From: Paralvinella palmiformis
Taxonomy: Eukaryota; Annelida; Polychaeta; Terebellida; Alvinellidae
Length of the DNA: 64,000 nucleotides
Direction: 5' to 3'
Assembly (NCBI GenBank): GCA_025642065.1
Contig: JAODUP010000006.1
Coordinates: forward strand, 372,001 to 436,000
The number at the start of each line of letters is the position of its first letter. Positions within the stretch are counted from its first letter, which is position 1. A program made the translations under genes and the position numbers. The notes under the pieces were generated by a model. The model was not told the origin of the DNA. It was given only the letters and a program-made list of their open reading frames with translations, and made no database searches. Shown piece after piece: positions 51,175 through 62,917 of the stretch.

Positions 51175-51446
51175 AGGTTGGTTTTGTTGTTCGAGGAGAA
51201 TCCCCAGGCTGTCGCTTAATCAACACAGCCTCTATGTTGGAGTGGTTGAGGAACCGCCTCCCCACCACTCACAAGTGAGCAGTACGGAAAGATGGAGCCG
51301 AAATACCCTGAGGGTGGTCACTGCCAGAGTGTTTTACGTCCTCAGGGGTTTTTAACATCCCCCTTTATTTTAAATAATTCAGTGGAGACGGCAGCGCCAT
51401 TTAACGTGGTCAGCCACCCACGATGTGGCGCCTCAAGCGACCGGAG
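51175..51446 (-). mobile_element. SINE S4, copy B, head deleted
   Basis: Body of S4 as in 46680-46921. After CCCACGATGT the sequence jumps to a short piece resembling the outer end of the head (GCGACCGGAGG against GGCCACCGGAGC), so most of the tRNA-like part including both boxes is missing. Confidence 0.7.
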
Positions 51447-52245
51447 GTATTTTTCAGATAAACAAAAGCTCTGGTTGTCCACATGTGATTGTGTACATGT
51501 GTGCGCATGGTTGAAATGAATTGCCAATACTAGTACTATATGTTACATGATCACATACTCTTTTATTAATAAACACTTTAATTGTGCACACATGATATCG
51601 AAGGAAACAAAGCTCTGAAACTGTAAATAAATAATTAAGTAATTTCACAGTCCAGTCACTTAATTAATTAATAGCCTACAATTTACGATCACTTGACAGC
51701 TGATCAGAAAATAATTGAACGTGGTTTAGGTTATTTCACAGCTTTGTGTGTGGAAGGCGTAATTTTCACAATTTTTTTAAATGAAAATAATTAGGTATAT
51801 ATGAGGTAAATGTATACAAACATACTTTCATCATGTTAGTTTATCATAGTCGAATTTTTTTTCTTTATTTGGATATATACATATAATGATATATACAGCT
51901 ATTATATCGCAACCATAACACAATTCACCATATATTCATCATGTCTATTTATCATATATTAACTAAAATTATAAGTTCATTTAAAGTCTACACCTCAATT
52001 ATATAGACCATGCAATATAGGCCTGTCTAGCTGAGAACAAAGAATATACATGGAATATTAACAATGTTTATGTTTGCGTTAACATGTTAGAAATAGAGAA
52101 ATTGGTACTTTCATACAATAAGCGGCATCAAATCTCTTGGGCCACGGGTTCAGCTATAGTTACAATCACTCATTTGTTATCAAATGGACAGAATAACCCA
52201 AATTGCTTCCAGCTCTAAACAACCACTACTACAACAATATGACAT
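51447..52245. other. No coding sequence; 3' UTR of the upstream gene likely
   Basis: AT-rich. A minus-strand AATAAA at 51869-51864 would give the gene ending at 52246 a 3' UTR of about 380 nt. Nothing else recognised. Confidence 0.4.
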
Positions 52246-53272
52246 TTAGTCCAGATCAGTAAACTTTTTAAAGTTAGACAGAATATACCCAGAGATGTAA
52301 TAGACACATGCATTGACTACTGTAACAGACAACACCAGTAAATCTGTAACCAAGAGATTTGCCTGTTTACATGGTATCTCATCATCATAGAACTTCAAGG
52401 ACTGAAACAGAACAATACCTTGTAAAATAATGACTTGAACCAAGTGCATACACAATGTGTAAACACATGTTTTCCTTTTTTCAAGTTGGTTAAAGAATTT
52501 GATTTGATATGCATTTAAGTTATGAAGAGAAGTATACCAATTAAAGCACACGAGCTGAACATTCAAGTACTAATTCAGGTACTGGTAATCCTTTTTTGTA
52601 TTAAGATATGAAATGGGCTGACAAAATTTCATGAGTTTGATGCCTTGTTTCTTATTTAATTAATTTTATAATACTAATTATAACACCATTAATATTGATA
52701 AATATTAATTACCATCACAGCTGGCCCTGTCTCCTGTATATGTCTCCTATCTGTTAATACATTTCTCTTTGATTTCAGTGGATGCATGCGGTGGATTTGG
52801 TACATCAAAAATAGTTGGAATGGCATTCTAGATAAGTTGTCTGGTTCATAAATTCCATTTCAGTGAAATGCATATCATATACATTCTACAATTAGTATTC
52901 AAGTAATTTAAATCCTTCCTCATCATATATCTGAACGACAACAATTAATAACCCATCTTTTACTTCTGTCAATAGAAAAAATAACAAAATGAATGTTTCT
53001 ACCACTATTTGAGGTATTTAATAATTAATTTCATAACATTTAAATTATAAATAGAAGTCCATATATATCAATAAGTAGCAATTGCTTACGTTTAAAAATA
53101 AATATGGATGCAGGTGATCATATAAATACTCATCTACTTATAATTATTGTAATTAGGGAAATATTATCTGATTATAGTAATGCAATTTTAGAAGTCCAAT
53201 TATATTATTAACAATAATAAAGTAAAATATACCTCCCGCCCATAACATCTTCAGTGGTTCCAGTACATGTAA
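52246..53272 (-). CDS. 3' exons of an unidentified host gene
   Basis: I do not recognise the protein. Four exons with good splice sites are visible on the minus strand: 53272-53233 (LHVLEPLKMLWAG), 53133-53090 (EYLYDHLHPYLFLN), 52840-52713 (MPFQLFLMYQIHRMHPLKS) and 52401-52246, the last ending in TAA. The first two join in phase through a split GAT codon. The third and fourth join in phase (ETGPAVM-SLKFYDDEIPC). The last exon contains a strongly hydrophobic stretch (LLVLSVTVVNACVYYISGYI) that could be a membrane helix near the C-terminus, before NFKKFTDLD. Between the second and third exons the phase does not match directly, so an exon is missing or one boundary is wrong. A frame near 52975-52900 (EVKDGLLIVVVQIYDEEGFK) may be that exon, but it ends in a stop. 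Confidence 0.5.
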
Positions 53273-53496
53273 CTGTAAGCTTATGTATATCTTACAATAC
53301 CCATTTTGTGATTAATAGGTTGATATTGTTCAATAAAATTTAATCAGATTTTGTCTGAAACAAATATAGATCTAGATAGATCCTGCTTGGGCCTACTGCT
53401 TCAAGTGCTTGGGTTATGTCAAGTACGGGCGTGTCTACTTCAAATTGTTATGCTTATTTTTTAAATATCCTTTGTTTAAAAAAAAGCCAGATCATA

Positions 53497-53720
53497 TCAA
53501 ATTTTTACACTAGCTTTCATTTCCTTTCTGGGATGTCTTTGTTTGTGCATACTTTTTCTGTTACTGCAGTCGAAAGCGGCGCAGAATGAACCAGTGCTGT
53601 TAGGCGCCATGTTAACGAAGGGAGCTATCCGTGACCATCTACCTCCGGTCGCTAGAGCCCTGGCGCTCCATGAATTCTAAATGGCGTCCCATGTTAAAAC
53701 GCAAAGTAACACGTCTTGTT
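53497..53720 (-). other. GC/CpG-richer patch, possible first exon or promoter
   Basis: The patch around 53560-53700 has many CpG and GC-rich words in an AT-rich region. Two short minus-strand starts occur: one at 53610 reads MAPNSTGSFCAAFDCSNRKS and meets a donor-like GTATGC; another near 53670 reads MERQGSSDRR with a GTAGAT donor. The first has a C-x4-C spacing reminiscent of the start of a THAP zinc finger, but the rest of that domain is absent. Neither joins the next exon (53272-53233) in phase, so I treat this as a candidate promoter/5' exon of the unidentified gene. Confidence 0.3.
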
Positions 53721-53879
53721 ATATATAGTCTTTGTTATTACCTCACACACCGTTTACCTTGTATTACTTGACGCATCTCAGCCTTTTTGATCGCGTTCAA
53801 TATGTGAAATGTTTCGATGATTCATAGAATGTGGGATATTCTCATTAACTGCCAGATTTCTGGCTAATCTATACACTAA

Positions 53880-54115
53880 TCAACCTATCTGAGTAAGCTG
53901 GAATGGGCAGATCAGTAACCCATTCACGACATCGAATGGGATCAAACAGGGATCAATCCTAGATTTTGTGGTCGTTTTGGATATGCTGATGATATTTGTA
54001 TCTTAACACCAAGCCATAATGCTATTCAGTCAATTTTAAATATTTGTTAAAATTTGCTGCAGAGAATAATGTAAAATTTAATGCCAGCAAAGACATTGTC
54101 TGGATCGCAGAAAGA
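53880..54115 (+). mobile_element. LINE reverse-transcriptase scrap
   Basis: One frame reads NPFTTSNGIKQGSIL, the RT motif before the catalytic box. About 40 bp later another frame reads FGYADDICILTPSHNAIQ, the catalytic YADD box with both aspartates, then ENNVKFNASKD. Roughly 50 residues between the two motifs have been deleted. No ends or tail found. Confidence 0.85.
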
Positions 54116-54602
54116 TGAAGCAGTCAGTTTCCTTCCCTTAACCCACGAATCAGTCCAAGAAGCATCTCCGTGATGTCCATGGAAGACACACAAGAGAGGC
54201 CAATGAACCATGACCGCTTCGGAGATAGTTACGGTATAATGTGAATCGATGGATGATTGTAATCGATGGATGATTGATACGTTCATTATCGCATCATTTA
54301 GCCCATCTCCACAAACATCTGCATGTTGGGTCTTCATGATCTTGAATGTTTCAGTCAGATGATGTAGATCGTCTCTGTGATGCTCTTCCATGCCAACCTC
54401 GGTAAGCCACTGTTGTTACTTCGTCCTTCAAGTACACTTGAAGCACGCCCTTCTGCAACGGTGCCTGAATCAATGGCAATATCACACAAGTTAGCAGTAC
54501 TGAATCGTTTTCAGATTATGGTACCCATTCTGAGTATAACCGTCTTATACTTCTATTCATGTTTTTGTTGTTGTTATTTCGCCTGCCTTTTTATATAATA
54601 CT

Positions 54603-54607
<5 letters not shown>

Positions 54608-54698
<91 letters not shown>
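54608..54698. repeat. AC microsatellite, 91 bp, uninterrupted
   Basis: Perfect AC alternation, the longest in the window. It abuts the left end of LTR-like repeat R2 copy 2. Confidence 0.98.
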
Positions 54699-54699
<1 letters not shown>

Positions 54700-55385
54700 T
54701 GTGCAGTATTGCTACTTTGTTTTTATTTTAGTTAAATCGCTTCAGTGAGTCCATACTGAGTTAGTGTACATTCTCTTTGTTATGAACAAACTATAATGTT
54801 TGTTAAAACGCTGAGGGTATATAAAAGGCTTACATTTTCACTTAGGCTAGAGAAGAACATCGACACCAGACTAGTCGGACGTGTATTGATACACGGTTCA
54901 TATAGGTACGATTTATTCAGTTATTCGAACCCAGAATAAAGCCGAGGTCAGCAGTGTCGAAATGTTTTATATACAGGTTTCTTTTGGACCACAGAAAATT
55001 ACTGTTGAATGTAAAATAGTTTATGATATGTATATAGCAAGTCACCATTGAACCACACGCACGTGTTGTTTGCTGCGAGCTGTGGTATCAAATGGTATGT
55101 TGTTTACGTGCTTCCACTTTTTGTACGTAGCCTGCATGTAGGCGCTTTCCTGTGGGCGTGACATATTTGTCCCGTACGAAAAGCGAATTAGCTGGTTCCC
55201 ACAGGCTGATGAGTAGACCAGACACATGCTTAGGTATACGCATACATCCATCAATATGTGGAGGTATGGAACATTTTATTTTTAGATTAATGTATGTATA
55301 GTTGTAGTTGTATTTGTATTTAGATTTATGGAGGTAGGTCTCGAAGGATGTTTAGATATGTTGATGCTCTGTGCCTGTTGCCTCT
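54700..55385 (+). mobile_element. LTR-like dispersed repeat R2, copy 2
   Basis: Second copy of 2690-3395, starting at the same TGTGCAGTATTGC. The TATA box (GTATATAAAAGG near 54825), the AATAAA (CCCAGAATAAAGC near 54935) and the GTGTCGAAATG motif are conserved in position. A few small deletions relative to copy 1 are visible. The DR1 repeat next to copy 1 is absent here. Confidence 0.65.
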
Positions 55386-55805
55386 TTATATGTACCCTAA
55401 AAACATACACGCACACAAACACACGCATGCATGCACGCACGCACACACAAATATCTGTGCCAGCGCCTTAACTATCTTTATAAAACACACATTGCACCTG
55501 CCAGGTTAAAATATGTTGTTTTTTGGGGAGTCAAAATGTCGAACTTTTAACAGCAAAATGTCACCCTCCTCTCTTTACATCAGTTACCTTTAATGAAAAT
55601 GCAAAAGGAAGGCAAGGTGAGTAAAACCTTCACTCTAATATTAAGTTATCTGAACGACTTAATTAAGATGACATATTCTTCGGAGAAATCCTGCTATCAC
55701 GTGTATCAAATGAATAAGTGGAATTACTAAAATTCTGATATACCACAATATAATTTCAACGTTTTATAACCAAGACAGTGTAAAAAGTATGAACAGATGT
55801 GGTAA
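55386..55805. other. Simple-sequence and unrecognised flank
   Basis: CA/GCAC-rich tract at 55405-55450, then AT-rich sequence with no recognised feature. Confidence 0.4.
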
Positions 55806-55985
55806 AAACAGGATTAAGACCCTTAGAGGCCCTAAGTACTAAACAATTTTGGTGCCCCCATATGTTTGTAATTCAAAATATAAACAATAATAAACCATAA
55901 AATAAAATTGTATTTATCGAAAATTCGAAATTAAACAAAACTTACAGTAAGAAGAAAGAAAACATTATTTCTGCATAGTTCCATT

Positions 55986-56870
55986 TTATTTATAGTTGAA
56001 TAATTTTCTCCTACTCTTTTCCCTTGCAAAGTCTTTGATCAGATCCTCGTAACCAATCTTACATAAAATATCTACTTCTATGCATAATATAGATAAGGCA
56101 TCCAGCCTGCCTTGCTGCATAGTTGTTTTGAGTGGATTTTTAGTATATTTCAACCGTGAAAATGAACGCTCAGCTGAGCAATTTGTGATCATTAATGTTA
56201 AAAATATACGAAAGGCAATGTCTACATTTGGAAAGGTACACTAAATATTGTCTTCTAAAATTATTTGATAAAGTTCAGCATGACTGAATCTTGTTTTTAC
56301 ATTATCTGTTGCACTGAACTTATGGCGCACATATAAATGAAACTGCTGAAGCTCAACTGAGAAATTACTGTTGAAGTCCCCTATGAAGCATCAATCAGCC
56401 TTTGACGGCACTGAAAATACATTTCAATGTTAGTAGATAATAAAGTGACATTATATGGCACATCACTTAGAAAAGAAAATCTCTCTGCTATTTCTTTGTA
56501 TATCTCTCCTCTTCTTTTCATCTCGGTTGCAAGTTTGTCAACAATTGTGTAAAAGGTGGTGATACGGCATTCATATATACGTCTAGTGTATTTCCGTCAT
56601 TGGGTACCTTCTGTCTGATATGTTTCCGATTTGTAGCTGCCTTGTAATCAACATCTAGTAACATTTCCTTTGCATATTTTTCATTTTCTTCAAATTCATC
56701 TCGTGAAGTGCACAGTTGGTCAGCTATTGATACATACAGATCTGCAGAGGTCTTTAAGTTCACATCCTCTAATTAAAACAGTTCAACATAAAAACGAATT
56801 CCAGCCCTTGCATCTTATCTGCAATATTATTTGCTTCTCTTCTAGCGTCTCCATTTTGTGACTGGTCTTC
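55986..56870 (-). pseudogene. hAT transposase remnant
   Basis: The open frame 56192-55986 is the hAT C-terminal dimerisation domain: NCSAERSFSRLKYTKNPLKT, then MQQGRLDALSILCIEVDI and DLIKDFAREKSRRKLF. Upstream, 56763-56518 carries MNLKTSADLYVSIADQLC and RKHIRQKVPNDGNTLDV, similar to the middle of TTF-type/ZMYM-like hAT transposases. The frames between them are broken (56220-56510), and the N-terminal zinc finger and first catalytic Asp are not found. Non-functional. Confidence 0.85.
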
Positions 56871-56879
56871 GACTATATT

Positions 56880-57064
56880 TGATTTGTTTTTGTGTTACAA
56901 TAAAGTTTATCTTCTACTTTTACTTTTATTGCAATTACTTTTAGAAAATAGTTTTTACTCGAGTATATTTTTACAAGTTTCCTTTTACTTCTACTCAAGT
57001 AGTTTTGAAGGGGTTTACTTCTACTTCTACTCAAGTACAAAATAAAAATTATTCAGTCAACCCT
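56880..57064. mobile_element. Terminal fragment of a second hAT-like element
   Basis: Repeated ACTTTTACTT / CTACTCAAGTA motifs end in TTATTCAGTCAACCCTG. The reverse complement therefore starts CAGGGTTGACTGAATAA followed by TACTTGAGTAGAAGTAGAAG, a typical hAT terminus with subterminal repeats. The other end is not identified. Confidence 0.55.
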
Positions 57065-57799
57065 GCTGACATTTTAATAGCACACTCGGCTCTGGCTGAT
57101 TGTACTATTGGAATAGTCATTAAATAACTTAAAACAAGAATGAGGTAATGAATGCACATGTAATTAACACCAGTGACAGTCGGCAACTAAATTAAGAACT
57201 TACGAGTTACTACTCGTCACTTACACTGTTTCAAACGCGTACTAGACTTGTTCAAAACTTATATAACTTCCAATCTGCGAGTACAGTCTACTTTATTTTG
57301 CAGGATAAACACGATGACACAGGAGACAATGCTTTATAAACAGAACTTATTCATTTTCATTAAAATGTGATGGCTATAAATTTAATTAATTTAATAATTT
57401 AAATGATAAATTTGGCTATGAAATTTTATGACGTGCCACTCCTTCCCTTGATGCCCTAAGCACGTGCTTAAAGGATGCCACCAAAACAGATAAGTCAACC
57501 AAATTGGACCTGGCCAAAAACTATCTAGGACACATTACTCATAGAAGAAAAAAATGTGTCCAGGAACCAGAGCTAGACAGCTTCATATGCCAAATTTCAG
57601 CATTTTACTAATATGCTGTAGGATAAAGATTTGACAGTTGGAGGTTAGGGCCCTAAAATATTATCTTAGCACTGGGTTTAGATAACCGTAGCTAGGATCC
57701 TCAGAAAACATCGATTCGAAATTTAAAACCATGGATTAAAAATCGAGATGATTCGAGTAATATTTTCCTTACTGAAAAGAATTGTTCAAAATCTTTACC

Positions 57800-59790
57800 G
57801 AAAGCGGAACAGACCAACACAGACTCGATCAATTGATCTATGGATAATTGTGAATGGGCAACGTTCATACTCAACCTGGGTACTCAGACGTATACAATTG
57901 ATTCTAATATTGTAATTGGAATTATGTGGAGAGAAGACACGACCAATTCAGTGATCCAACACTGATTAGATCATTTTTAAATTAGGATCTTCAGAGGGTC
58001 AAAATTATTTTGTTTTGACGACATCAGAAATGAACTTACTTAGTAAGAAACTCACATTCGTTCAAACCATAAAGATTAAAAAACACCCATTTTGGAAGCG
58101 ACTAGAATTTTTTTTCAGGAGGAAACAGAAAATATAACATTTCTATCGCTATGAACGTAACGATTTTAGTAAATAATAGAACACTTTTAAATCCAGTCAA
58201 ACTAGGTTCCATTAGACAAGGGAACTGATCCCAATATATTAGAATGCATAACTAATTTTATGAAGGAAATGGAGGAACTAAACGTTCTACGAGGGAAACG
58301 AAATATATCAATTGAAGAAAAATTAACCCTAAATAACCTACTTAAAATAAAGATATAGTCAGTAATAATGGACAAAAAGAATTATATTACTGAAAGTTAT
58401 CGCCAATTAAATAAAGAGTGAGCCTATATACACCAGAACGCTAATTTAAATAACTGACATTTAAAATAAACTTAAATAAATCGACGGGTGCAATTCCCTT
58501 CACCTCCGCAGCAGCAAATACCTTGATATTGTTATATGTTCCCTGAAATTCACAAACAAAAGACTAGTTGTTGGACAATACGTAATGCCTACAGAAAGAC
58601 CAATAGTGTCTGACTGTAATATGGAATCTAAAAACGTATCATCTTTCACAGATAATTACTTAAAACCTTTTGGCTATTGACTGCTTATAACATTAGATGT
58701 TGAAAGTATGTATACTGATATAGATCACACCAAGGGTTGCAAGCATTCATTGACGGATTATCCCATATATGATCCAGACACAGAACATTTATAAATATCA
58801 TTGAAGATTAATAATATATTTAATGATGAATGGTTCATCCAAAAAGTAGGCACTTCTATGGACAGGGATTGGGCACCACACTACGCCGATATTTACATGA
58901 CAAAATGTCTATTGAAATCTTACACCTACTACTGGTATTTGGATGATGTTTTCATAATATAGCTGGCCAAAGGGCAAGAAGGCGTTTTCTTAGTTTCTGA
59001 ATATTTTAATAGACATGAACCACCCATTAAATTTAAATATTCTAGCTGTATTAATTTGATAAATTATTTAGATACCAATGTATTGTAAGACCCTAAATCA
59101 AAAATAATTTACTCACTAATGTATTTTATAAACCAACTGATACTCATTAGACGTTACACAAACATTCTTTTCATCCCAAACATGCCTTTAGAGGTTAATT
59201 AATATCGCAAATCATGGGATTTTTTAGGATACATTCTAACGAGAAGGACTTTGAGAAAGCAAGGGGTATTCTTGTTCAAGCCTTGAGCCTTGTGTAAACG
59301 AAATTACTGTAAAATATGGTTGCGTGGTATTAAAGGTAAAACTGCTAGGGAATTGCAAATAAAACAACGTCGTTCAAATACCGCTAGTCCAACTACCAGC
59401 TTTTGGGGTTCAAAACTATGCAATATTATTAGCTGCAAAAGGTTCGATCTAAAAAGTGATTGATCAAATATTACGAGCACCGTCACTCAAAAAATATTTA
59501 GAATAATGGGATATATAGATTGCTCTTCTTTAAACGTTAATTGATTTAGAACTGAAGGAAAACATCTACGTTCTTCTTTATTCACGGTTTAACAACTGCA
59601 CGCAGAGGACACCTTTCTTCCTGATTACCATGGTCCACCTCTCGAGGATTATATTTTATCACCGATTGAACAGATCTACAGCGCAGGTTCTGTTTGGCAG
59701 GACCGAATTAATAGATTAAAACGAGAAACCTTTTAGATTGATGCCTTTCGATAATAAGATCCAACAGCGCTAAACAAAAACAAAAACAAA
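57800..59790 (+). mobile_element. Penelope-like element, decayed
   Basis: RT of the Penelope type in broken frames. Near 58365 MDKKNYITESYRQLNKE matches the conserved N-terminal block. Near 58693 LDVESMYTDIDH matches the motif with the first catalytic Asp. At 58933-58956 WYLDDVFI is the second catalytic box with both Asp. NYLDTNVL follows near 59063. Near 59400-59520 GSKLCN...SNITSTVTQKIFRI...YIDCSSLN fits the cysteine-bearing linker before the GIY-YIG endonuclease. The endonuclease itself is reduced to a tail near 59620-59740 (PIEQIYSAGS). At least six stops or frameshifts. Ends not determined. Confidence 0.8.
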
Positions 59791-61244
59791 CGAGATGTCG
59801 TTTTCTAGAACGGGCAATATGGCTACAAGAATAATAAATAAACATTTAAAAATATTTCAACCACAGAGTTATTTCGAACACTCATTATCAATATAGTGTC
59901 ATCACTGCTTACCCTAAGCATAAAATACTCTCGTGTTATTTAGTCACCTTTGTTTCAAAGATCTAAAGGATTAAATGCGAAAAGTGAAAATTGTATACAT
60001 TTATATATATATATCGAGGGAAATGTTAGACTGGATTTCAATGTAAAACACACCAATGAGGGCGCCACACTGCTGAAGATATCACGCCTGGAGATGGGGG
60101 ACCGCATCCTGAAAACAGAACAGCTGGAGAAGAAACCAATTAAGTTAACCCTGATGTAAACACCTATCGAAATATAAGATACGTAATTACAAATGTTCCT
60201 TTTTCAAATTCCAGAATTTTACTTTCATGAAACTTATGGCTTCACCGGTGTCAAGAGAATAATTAAGGGAAAAGAAGAAAAAAACGGTCAGTAATATTCA
60301 GCTTCACTCAGACTCAACAGACAAATATAAAGTTAACGATGTCTATCCGAAGCTACGTACCATAATCACTATAATGCTTCAGATTTCGTCCATGGTAGCA
60401 CACCATAACTGTGTGAAGATCCCAGCTCGCGGCGCTACCATTGTGGGAAGAAAGACCCAGAGGATTCCCCACGCTTACTACGTGTCCTGCAAAAGGCACC
60501 AGCATGCCTTCTAAAAACTGCCTTCACACGACCCCCCTTAACAGACAAGAGAATTGTTATGATGGAACGAAAGATAATTCAACCAGTAACACTTGATAAA
60601 TCAGTCACAACAACGGTCACTGTTATTCTGGCTTACACGAATCACTTGATGAAACAGTGGATATTATCAAGGAAGTCCTCCTGACATTACACAAGGAGAT
60701 GTATAACAAAGCAAAGAAGGACATAGAAGCTGCAGAAAAATCAATCTTTCAAGACCAAATGCTTCACTCGGTCCTAGACAGTGCCATAACCTCGTCTGGA
60801 ATTACCTCCAAAAGTCAACAGAAACTACAAAAAAAAGAATCCCCTCACCAACAACACAAATAAATCACAGCCGAGAACTCGACCAAGATACTGGTTCCCT
60901 CGGAAACCCCCAACCCAGTAACCGGTCCAGGAAACATCACAGTTATCTCCTGGAACATTACAGTTTTCCGTTCAAACTGAAATATTCTGTTAGCTGCTAT
61001 CCACGACATCAGAAATCATCATGCTTCAGGAGACACTTACCAACAACGTTCCTCCACCAAAACCTCCAGGGTACATTGTGTACCAAAAACCAAACCAAGA
61101 ATAATAAACTCGAACACAGTTGACAGAGGACTCATCATAGGAGTTAGAGCTCACGTACCACATGTTTCTACAATAAAATTCACAATTAATAAAGACTGGG
61201 AAACTCTGACAATAACAGTACAAGAATTTAAGAAAACACTTGAT

Positions 61245-61511
61245 GTGATCAACACATACGTTTCCCCACAAAACCTGTTTGACTTAGACCTAGCAACTTC
61301 CGGGGGCGACAACTTTCTTCTAGCAAGAGACCTCAATGGCAATTCGGACATCTGGGGAGCTTCGAAAATCATGCCAGGTCGTCATCTACTAGAGCAGCTA
61401 AACAGATTCGATACCATCGTGATAAACGTTCCAAAAGTTCCAACCACGGTTTTCGGCTCTACTCTGGATCTAGTCATTGTGTCCCCACAGCTATTCACAG
61501 CTATACATTGA
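61245..61511 (+). pseudogene. LINE endonuclease fragment (longest intact frame)
   Basis: 88-residue open frame with INTYVSPQNLF, the phosphodiesterase core motif LLARDLNGNSDIWG (D-x-N, with the usual preceding Gly replaced by Arg) and the LDLVIVSPQL segment. The SDH motif appears just after the stop in LTSDHVANS (near 61533), so the domain is nearly complete apart from the TGA at 61509. Confidence 0.85.
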
Positions 61512-62917
61512 CATCAAAATGAAAGCCTAACTTCGGACCATGTAGCCAACAGCATTTATATAATCAACCCATTCCAGAATGCACCAAGAATCAATACACC
61601 ACCAAGATGGGTCACAGTAAATTGGGATCTCATTGTGGAGTAATTAAGAAACTGTCCAGATCCGATCCCGGACACCAATCCATTCGCTGAACATCGTCTT
61701 CAATTGCTAATTCAAGATATAAACATTGCAGCAATGGCAGCAGTACTCATCTAGAAAACTAAGACCCCCCTCCCACTTTTGACCCTTCCTCCCTCTAAAA
61801 GCCAGAAAATGGACTAAAGAAAACTTCTTCTGTTCGAACAAAAAATACCAGGTTTTCTCCCTGAAGAAACAATCGGACATATGGTACAACAAACTAGCTG
61901 AAATCAGGTCAGCACAAATATCGCAGACCATTTCACGACCAGAGAAGATCAGACTACATCATCACAACCTTCAAACAACAACTACCACTAAGAAAATCCA
62001 ACTTAGCAGCAGCAAAACAAAAACATCCGGACACAAAGGCTTTTTACCTTTGACGAACTGGAGACCGTACTTAGAAGACACAGAGAGACAGCCCCTGTAC
62101 AGGATGGCTTTGCCTATACCTTCTACATCAAAGACCCCCGTTTCTTTCAAAAGAGAATCCTCAATTAATTCAACCAACCCTGGACAGAAGGAGAACTACC
62201 AGAACAATGGAAGACTGCAATAGTCGTCCAAGTTGCTAAACCAGGAGGAAAAGGCCACCTCCCCATCTCGCTCCCCAAATTATGGAGAGGATGATTTTAG
62301 CAAGACTTCTGTGGAAACACCCAAGACAAACAAAAAGACAGATCCACTCTGGATGCTATTGTTCAAATAGTATCCAAGATCATAATAAGCACCAATAGAA
62401 TTAAATTAGTATTTGTCGCCTTCGTGGATTTGGATAAGGCATTTGAGCGCGTAGTTCATCTTTCCATGCTGAACTCCCTTATCTCCCGGGGCATATTTGG
62501 CAGGATCATCACACGGACAGAAGACTTCTTAACAAACTGAAAGATAAAAGCTACAAAGAACCATTTCCGACCACCATGACCTCACTACTGGGTGTCCTCA
62601 ATGATCAACAATCTCCCCCATCATCTTCAATGGTCTTGTCGCCCTATTCTGACAGTCATTCTACCCTCACCAATACAATAAACATTCTGGCTTATGCCGA
62701 CAATTTTGTACTGGGTTTACATGGTAGTATCCCAGCAAACAAACTCCAGACAGCCCTAAATGCATAGAGAAAGTCAACACATCTAGACCAAGTCAGCATA
62801 AATTTAAATTCGGCTTACATTATGTGGAAATATCTCAACATCACTATAGACAGTCAACTCACATTCACTTGCCATGTAGCAGAAATTAAACGTAAAGCAG
62901 ACTCCAGATGATTCAAC

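Larger units (their letters stand above)
47063..51426. repeat. Tandem duplication copy B (second TBCD promoter and exon 1)
   Basis: Second copy of 42624-46921 in direct orientation, upstream of copy A relative to TBCD transcription. Differences include a 15-bp insertion at 51160-51174, a longer GT array (50662-50699), and a C19-A21 tract at 50204-50243 where copy A has a CA repeat. Near 51309-51332 the sequence differs from the copy A equivalent. Confidence 0.95.
55808..57480 (-). mobile_element. Decayed hAT transposon
   Basis: The left end (55811-55855: GATTAAGACCCTTAGAGGCC...TTTTGGTGCCCCC) and right end (about 57430-57478: GTGCCACTCC...TGATGCCCTAAGCACGTGCT) are the diverged inverted ends of a known type of animal hAT element. 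The transposase remnant lies between them on the minus strand. A separate TIR-like segment (56880-57064) appears to be inserted in its upstream part. Confidence 0.7.

Noticed and set aside
54047..54391. 114-residue minus-strand frame next to the RT scrap
   Set aside because: Partly antisense to the LINE RT remnant; no recognised domain and no splice context.
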